This document shows, in pieces, positions 4,692 through 6,680 of a DNA stretch of 6,680 bases; within the stretch, counting starts at the first letter, position 1, and each line of letters opens with the position of its first letter. The stretch is from CAZHUN01 sp043801115. GTDB taxonomy: Archaea; Iainarchaeota; Iainarchaeia; Iainarchaeales; UBA10191. The position numbers and the translations under genes were made by a program. The stretch is from contig JAZDMJ010000049.1 in NCBI GenBank assembly GCA_043801115.1, forward strand, positions 1 to 6,680. The letters run 5' to 3'. The notes under the pieces were generated by a model. That model ran no database searches, had not been told where the DNA came from, and worked only from the letters and a program-made list of their open reading frames with translations.

Positions 4692-5510
4692 TTAGCGCTT
4701 CTTTTTCTTCTTGACAGAAGCAGGCTTTTTCGCTTTTTTAAGCTTTGCCTTTTTCGCGCCTTTTTTGGGCTTTTTCGCCTTTTTGGCGCTCTTTTTGGGC
4801 TTTTTTGCAATTTTCTTTTTCGTATTCTTGGCTTGTCGGATGGGAATTTCAATCAGTTCGTGCAGGGAAACTTTCTTCGACGCTTCCGCTTCGACGCTTT
4901 CTCCTTCTCCCTCTTTGGGCGATTTTTTCTTTTTCGGAGTGTCCTCTTCTTCGTCGTCAAAGCTTTTTCCTTCGGCTTTGATGGCGCGGATCATTTTTTG
5001 CGCCTTTTCCAATCCTTGCCTCAACAAGTCTTCGCGCTTGGCTCCCGCGCAAATGACTTTCCCGTTTTTGAACAATAGAAGCGTGATTTTCGGCTCGGGA
5101 ATTCGGAGAATGGCGCCCGGAAACTGTTCCGGCTCGTACTCTACATTGTCCAAACTCATGGCGGTTTTGAACAAGTCCAGGGATTGGTGCAAGTTGGCCG
5201 TGGCAACAAGATTAACAACAGTATATTCGACTTTGTCGGGCACTTTGACGGAAGGCTGGATGTCGTGAATGAGTTTGGCCGCTTTTCGAATGCCCTGCTC
5301 GATTTGTTCCTCGCTCGAAGCGCCCGAACAAATGACTTTTCCGTTCTTGAACAAGAGCATGGAAACTTTCGGCTCTTTCAATTTCAAAATCGCGCCTGGA
5401 AACTGTTCCGGCTCGTATTCGATGTTGGGAATGGAAATGGCCAAATTATATAGATCCAAAGTCGCATTCAAATTCGCGCTCGCAACCAGGTTCACGATTT
5501 GATAATCCAT
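4692..5510 (-). CDS. tbp: TATA-binding protein with a long lysine-rich C-terminal tail
   Basis: This is the general transcription factor that binds and bends TATA boxes, recruiting TFB and RNA polymerase. Residues 1-83 and 94-177 are the two saddle repeats. Each has the EYEPEQFPGAIL segment and the LLFKNGKVIC strand; the four DNA-kinking phenylalanines are Phe37, Phe54, Phe130 and Phe147. By hand the repeats match at 50 of 83 positions, which looks high for TBP halves. Archaeal TBPs are usually about 180-190 residues, often with a short acidic tail. Here a DDEEED patch (185-190) is followed by about 80 residues with 33 lysines, including AKKPKK/AKKAK repeats resembling histone H1 tails. A short segment (VSLHELIEIPIRQ, 214-226) interrupts the charge. 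A TATA-like box lies about 25 bases before the ATG. Two small genes follow in the same direction. Confidence 0.95.
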   Translation of the reverse strand: MDYQIVNLVASANLNATLDLYNLAISIPNIEYEPEQFPGAILKLKEPKVSMLLFKNGKVICSGASSEEQIEQGIRKAAKLIHDIQPSVKVPDKVEYTVVNLVATANLHQSLDLFKTAMSLDNVEYEPEQFPGAILRIPEPKITLLLFKNGKVICAGAKREDLLRQGLEKAQKMIRAIKAEGKSFDDEEEDTPKKKKSPKEGEGESVEAEASKKVSLHELIEIPIRQAKNTKKKIAKKPKKSAKKAKKPKKGAKKAKLKKAKKPASVKKKKKR

Positions 5511-5530
5511 TCCAAACCCCCTATTCCACC

Positions 5531-5538
5531 TTTATAAA
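5531..5538 (-). promoter_or_regulatory. TATA box of the TBP operon
   Basis: TTTATAAA is centred about 24.5-25.5 bases upstream of the ATG at 5510, a base or two closer than at the other genes here but consistent with a nearly leaderless mRNA. A second TTTAAA at 5558-5563 could drive a start near 5534 with a short leader containing AGGTGG, though that lies too far from the ATG to be a good ribosome site. TBP may bind its own promoter, as it must at any TATA box. Confidence 0.45.
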
Positions 5539-5622
5539 CGAAAAACATGCCAAAGGCTTTAAAAACCCTATTAAAACTTGGGTTGTTTTTCACGGAACAA
5601 GGTTAAATTGCGATTGGGCCTT

Positions 5623-5643
5623 TTTAAAGTGGGGGATTTTAAA
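5623..5643 (+). promoter_or_regulatory. Tandem TATA boxes of the L21e-rpoF operon
   Basis: Two TTTAAA hexamers lie at 5623-5628 and 5638-5643, 15 bases apart. The nearer predicts a start near 5667 and a leader of about 19 bases; the farther predicts a start near 5652. Unlike the leaderless genes in this window, the operon therefore has a short leader, containing GGAAG nine bases before the ATG as a possible weak ribosome site. The rest of 5511-5685 shows an AACCC/GGGTT hairpin at about 5564-5585 but no gene. Confidence 0.45.
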
Positions 5644-5685
5644 CCGTTTTGGAAAAATGTAGTGTATTGTTGGAAGTGTGAAGGA

Positions 5686-6000
5686 ATGACGAATAAAAAA
5701 GCGAAGGGAAAACGGGCGAAGACGCGCCAAAAGTACAGCCGAAAGGGCAGCAAGGTTTCAGTAAACAAGCGATTGGCCCGGTTCAGCGTGGGCGAAAAAG
5801 TGCAAATTGTTGCCAATGGAAGCATTCACGAAGGACTGCCCCCGCGCAGATTTCACGGCCTTTCCGGAGTCGTCCAAGCCAAGCAAGGGCGCTCGTTCAA
5901 CATCGCGGTTTACGACGGTAATTTGCTCAAGCATTTGATTGTCAGTCCAGCGCACTTGAAGCGCATTGAAGCGCTCAAAACAGTACAGGTGAGCGTATGA
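5686..6000 (+). CDS. rpl21e: Large-subunit ribosomal protein L21e (eL21)
   Basis: The 104-residue protein matches archaeal/eukaryotic eL21, a large-subunit protein bound to 23S rRNA. Visible hallmarks are the basic N-terminus (KKAKGKRAKTRQKYSRKG), the LARFSVGEKVQIV strand, the IHEGLPPRRFHGLSGVV core with the family's RFHG-x-x-G-V-V motif, and the closing HLIVSPAHLKRIE. Length is close to the usual 95-105. An in-frame ATG exists at 5578, but it would add 36 residues that do not look like L21e and would place the start upstream of the tandem TATA boxes, so I use 5686. The C-terminal eight residues (LKTVQVSV) are a small extension. Its stop overlaps the rpoF start in an ATGA, a sign of coupled translation. 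Confidence 0.93.
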   Translation: MTNKKAKGKRAKTRQKYSRKGSKVSVNKRLARFSVGEKVQIVANGSIHEGLPPRRFHGLSGVVQAKQGRSFNIAVYDGNLLKHLIVSPAHLKRIEALKTVQVSV

Positions 6001-6329
6001 TTGGAAAAAAATTGATCGCGCAAAAGCCGATTTCGCTCGCGGAAGTGAAAGACTTGTTGAAAGCGCGCCAGGACGAAAAAGCGCTCGCGTACGAGCAGGA
6101 AATGGCGTACGATTACGCGCGAAAGCACGCCAAGCTTTCCAAGTCCAAGGCCGAAAAACTGCTCGAAGAACTCCAAGCTGTCGAACTTTCGGACGAGCTA
6201 AAAGTCAAAATCGTGGACTTGTGCCCCGACAATTTGGACAAATTGCGCTTGCTCTTGCCCAAATCTTCCAAGGTTTCCGAAGAAGACTTGAAGGCAATCG
6301 TGGAAAAAGTGAAAGCCGCAGCGGCGTGA
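5997..6329 (+). CDS. rpoF: DNA-directed RNA polymerase subunit F (Rpb4 homologue)
   Basis: The 110-residue acidic, fully helical protein is the archaeal counterpart of eukaryotic Rpb4. It pairs with RpoE (Rpb7) to form the stalk of RNA polymerase, which helps open promoters and binds emerging RNA. The sequence shows the family pattern: an N-terminal KKLIAQKPISLAEVKDLLK segment contacting the partner, a long central helix (LAYEQEMAYDYARKHAKLSK, 30-49), then an HRDC-like part with LSDELKVKIVDLCPDNLDKL and LLPKSSKVSEEDLKAIVEKV. Length is typical. Placement between L21e and DUF655 is the common archaeal order and strengthens the call. It overlaps L21e by four bases, so the two are translationally coupled. 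The C-terminal AAAA is trivial. Confidence 0.93.
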   Translation: MIGKKLIAQKPISLAEVKDLLKARQDEKALAYEQEMAYDYARKHAKLSKSKAEKLLEELQAVELSDELKVKIVDLCPDNLDKLRLLLPKSSKVSEEDLKAIVEKVKAAAA

Positions 6330-6352
6330 AATGAAATGAAGGGAAAAACAAT

Positions 6353-6680
6353 ATGGGAAACGAAGAGAACGCGTATGTGTTGGACTATCTCCCAAAAGGG
6401 AAGTCGCAGTCTTACAAGTCCGAGCCCATTTCCCAAGTCATCGGCATTTCCCGCTTTACCCTATTAGAAGTCGTTCCCAAAGTTTCCCTGCAGCTTCTCT
6501 CCAAAGTGTACGTGGGCGAAGCCGAGCGCAAGGAAATAGACCATATCGTCAAGCGCATTGACTACAAGGACCTTTCTTCGACCGCGTTGGGAGAATTGGA
6601 GCACGCCATCGAGCAAATCGTTTCCGAGCGCGAGCCCGACTTTGTCCAATTCTTCAACTCTTGCACTTCCATTACCATCA
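6353..6680 (+). CDS. DUF655 family protein, N-terminal part
   Basis: The reading frame is open for 109 codons to the window end and begins MGNEENAYVLDYLPKGKSQS. It matches the start of the archaeal DUF655 family: AYVLDYLPKG, the GISRFTLLEVVPK strand, VYVGEAERKEIDHIVKRIDY, and EPDFVQFFNSC-x-SITI just before the edge. Family members go on to a helix-hairpin-helix region (LLPGIGKK-like), so a nucleic-acid role is presumed, but the biochemical function is not established as far as I know. It often lies between rpoF and the 16S rRNA dimethyltransferase ksgA, which would be expected next. The start is 23 bases after the rpoF stop, with AAGGGA about nine bases upstream as a weak ribosome site. The upstream ATG at 6331 runs into a stop after two codons. 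Confidence 0.9.
   Translation, partial: MGNEENAYVLDYLPKGKSQSYKSEPISQVIGISRFTLLEVVPKVSLQLLSKVYVGEAERKEIDHIVKRIDYKDLSSTALGELEHAIEQIVSEREPDFVQFFNSCTSITI

Noticed and set aside
5578..5685. 36-residue N-terminal extension of L21e
   Set aside because: The extra residues do not resemble L21e, and the region contains the likely promoter boxes.
1..6680. CRISPR array, insertion sequence, integrase site or defence cassette
   Set aside because: I saw no regularly spaced direct repeats, transposase or integrase motifs, or known defence domains; the genes are mainly housekeeping, transport and unknown.

Overview
This window is archaeal. It encodes a two-repeat TATA-binding protein (TBP), ribosomal protein L21e, RNA polymerase subunit F (Rpb4 homologue) and the start of a DUF655 protein, and it carries a 5S rRNA with the archaeal loop C sequence. 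The last three protein genes follow an order common in archaea. Transcription signals also fit: TTTAAA/TATA-type boxes repeatedly lie about 26 bases upstream of start codons, which implies leaderless mRNAs, and Shine-Dalgarno sites are weak or absent. The lineage cannot be fixed from the sequence alone. Compact spacing and several unrecognised small proteins would suit a reduced-genome archaeon (for example a DPANN-type lineage), but that is inference.

Left part (1-2331): the first codons of a probable ZIP-family metal transporter run leftward off the edge. Divergent from it is a CPA2/KefB-type cation:proton antiporter, followed after one base by a protein with a possible transglutaminase/papain-like Cys-His-acid core. 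One perfect palindromic TATA element, CATTTAAATG, lies exactly midway between the two divergent start codons and 26.5 bases from each.

Middle part (2355-5510), all on the minus strand: a likely operon of TBP, a four-helix membrane protein and an 89-residue protein; then a solitary 5S rRNA with its own TATA box and T-rich terminator; a 12-bp inverted repeat that folds into a structured element; a two-helix membrane protein with a possible PH-like C-terminal domain; and a class I SAM-dependent methyltransferase that converges on the left operon.

Right part (5511-6680): a promoter region divergent from TBP, then L21e, rpoF (4-base ATGA overlap) and the truncated DUF655 gene, a translation/transcription operon.

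The most unusual items are the TBP itself (an extra lysine-dense tail of about 80 residues and two repeats that are about 60% identical by hand count), the symmetric bidirectional TATA element, the well-hidden 5S rRNA and the structured inverted repeat beside it.
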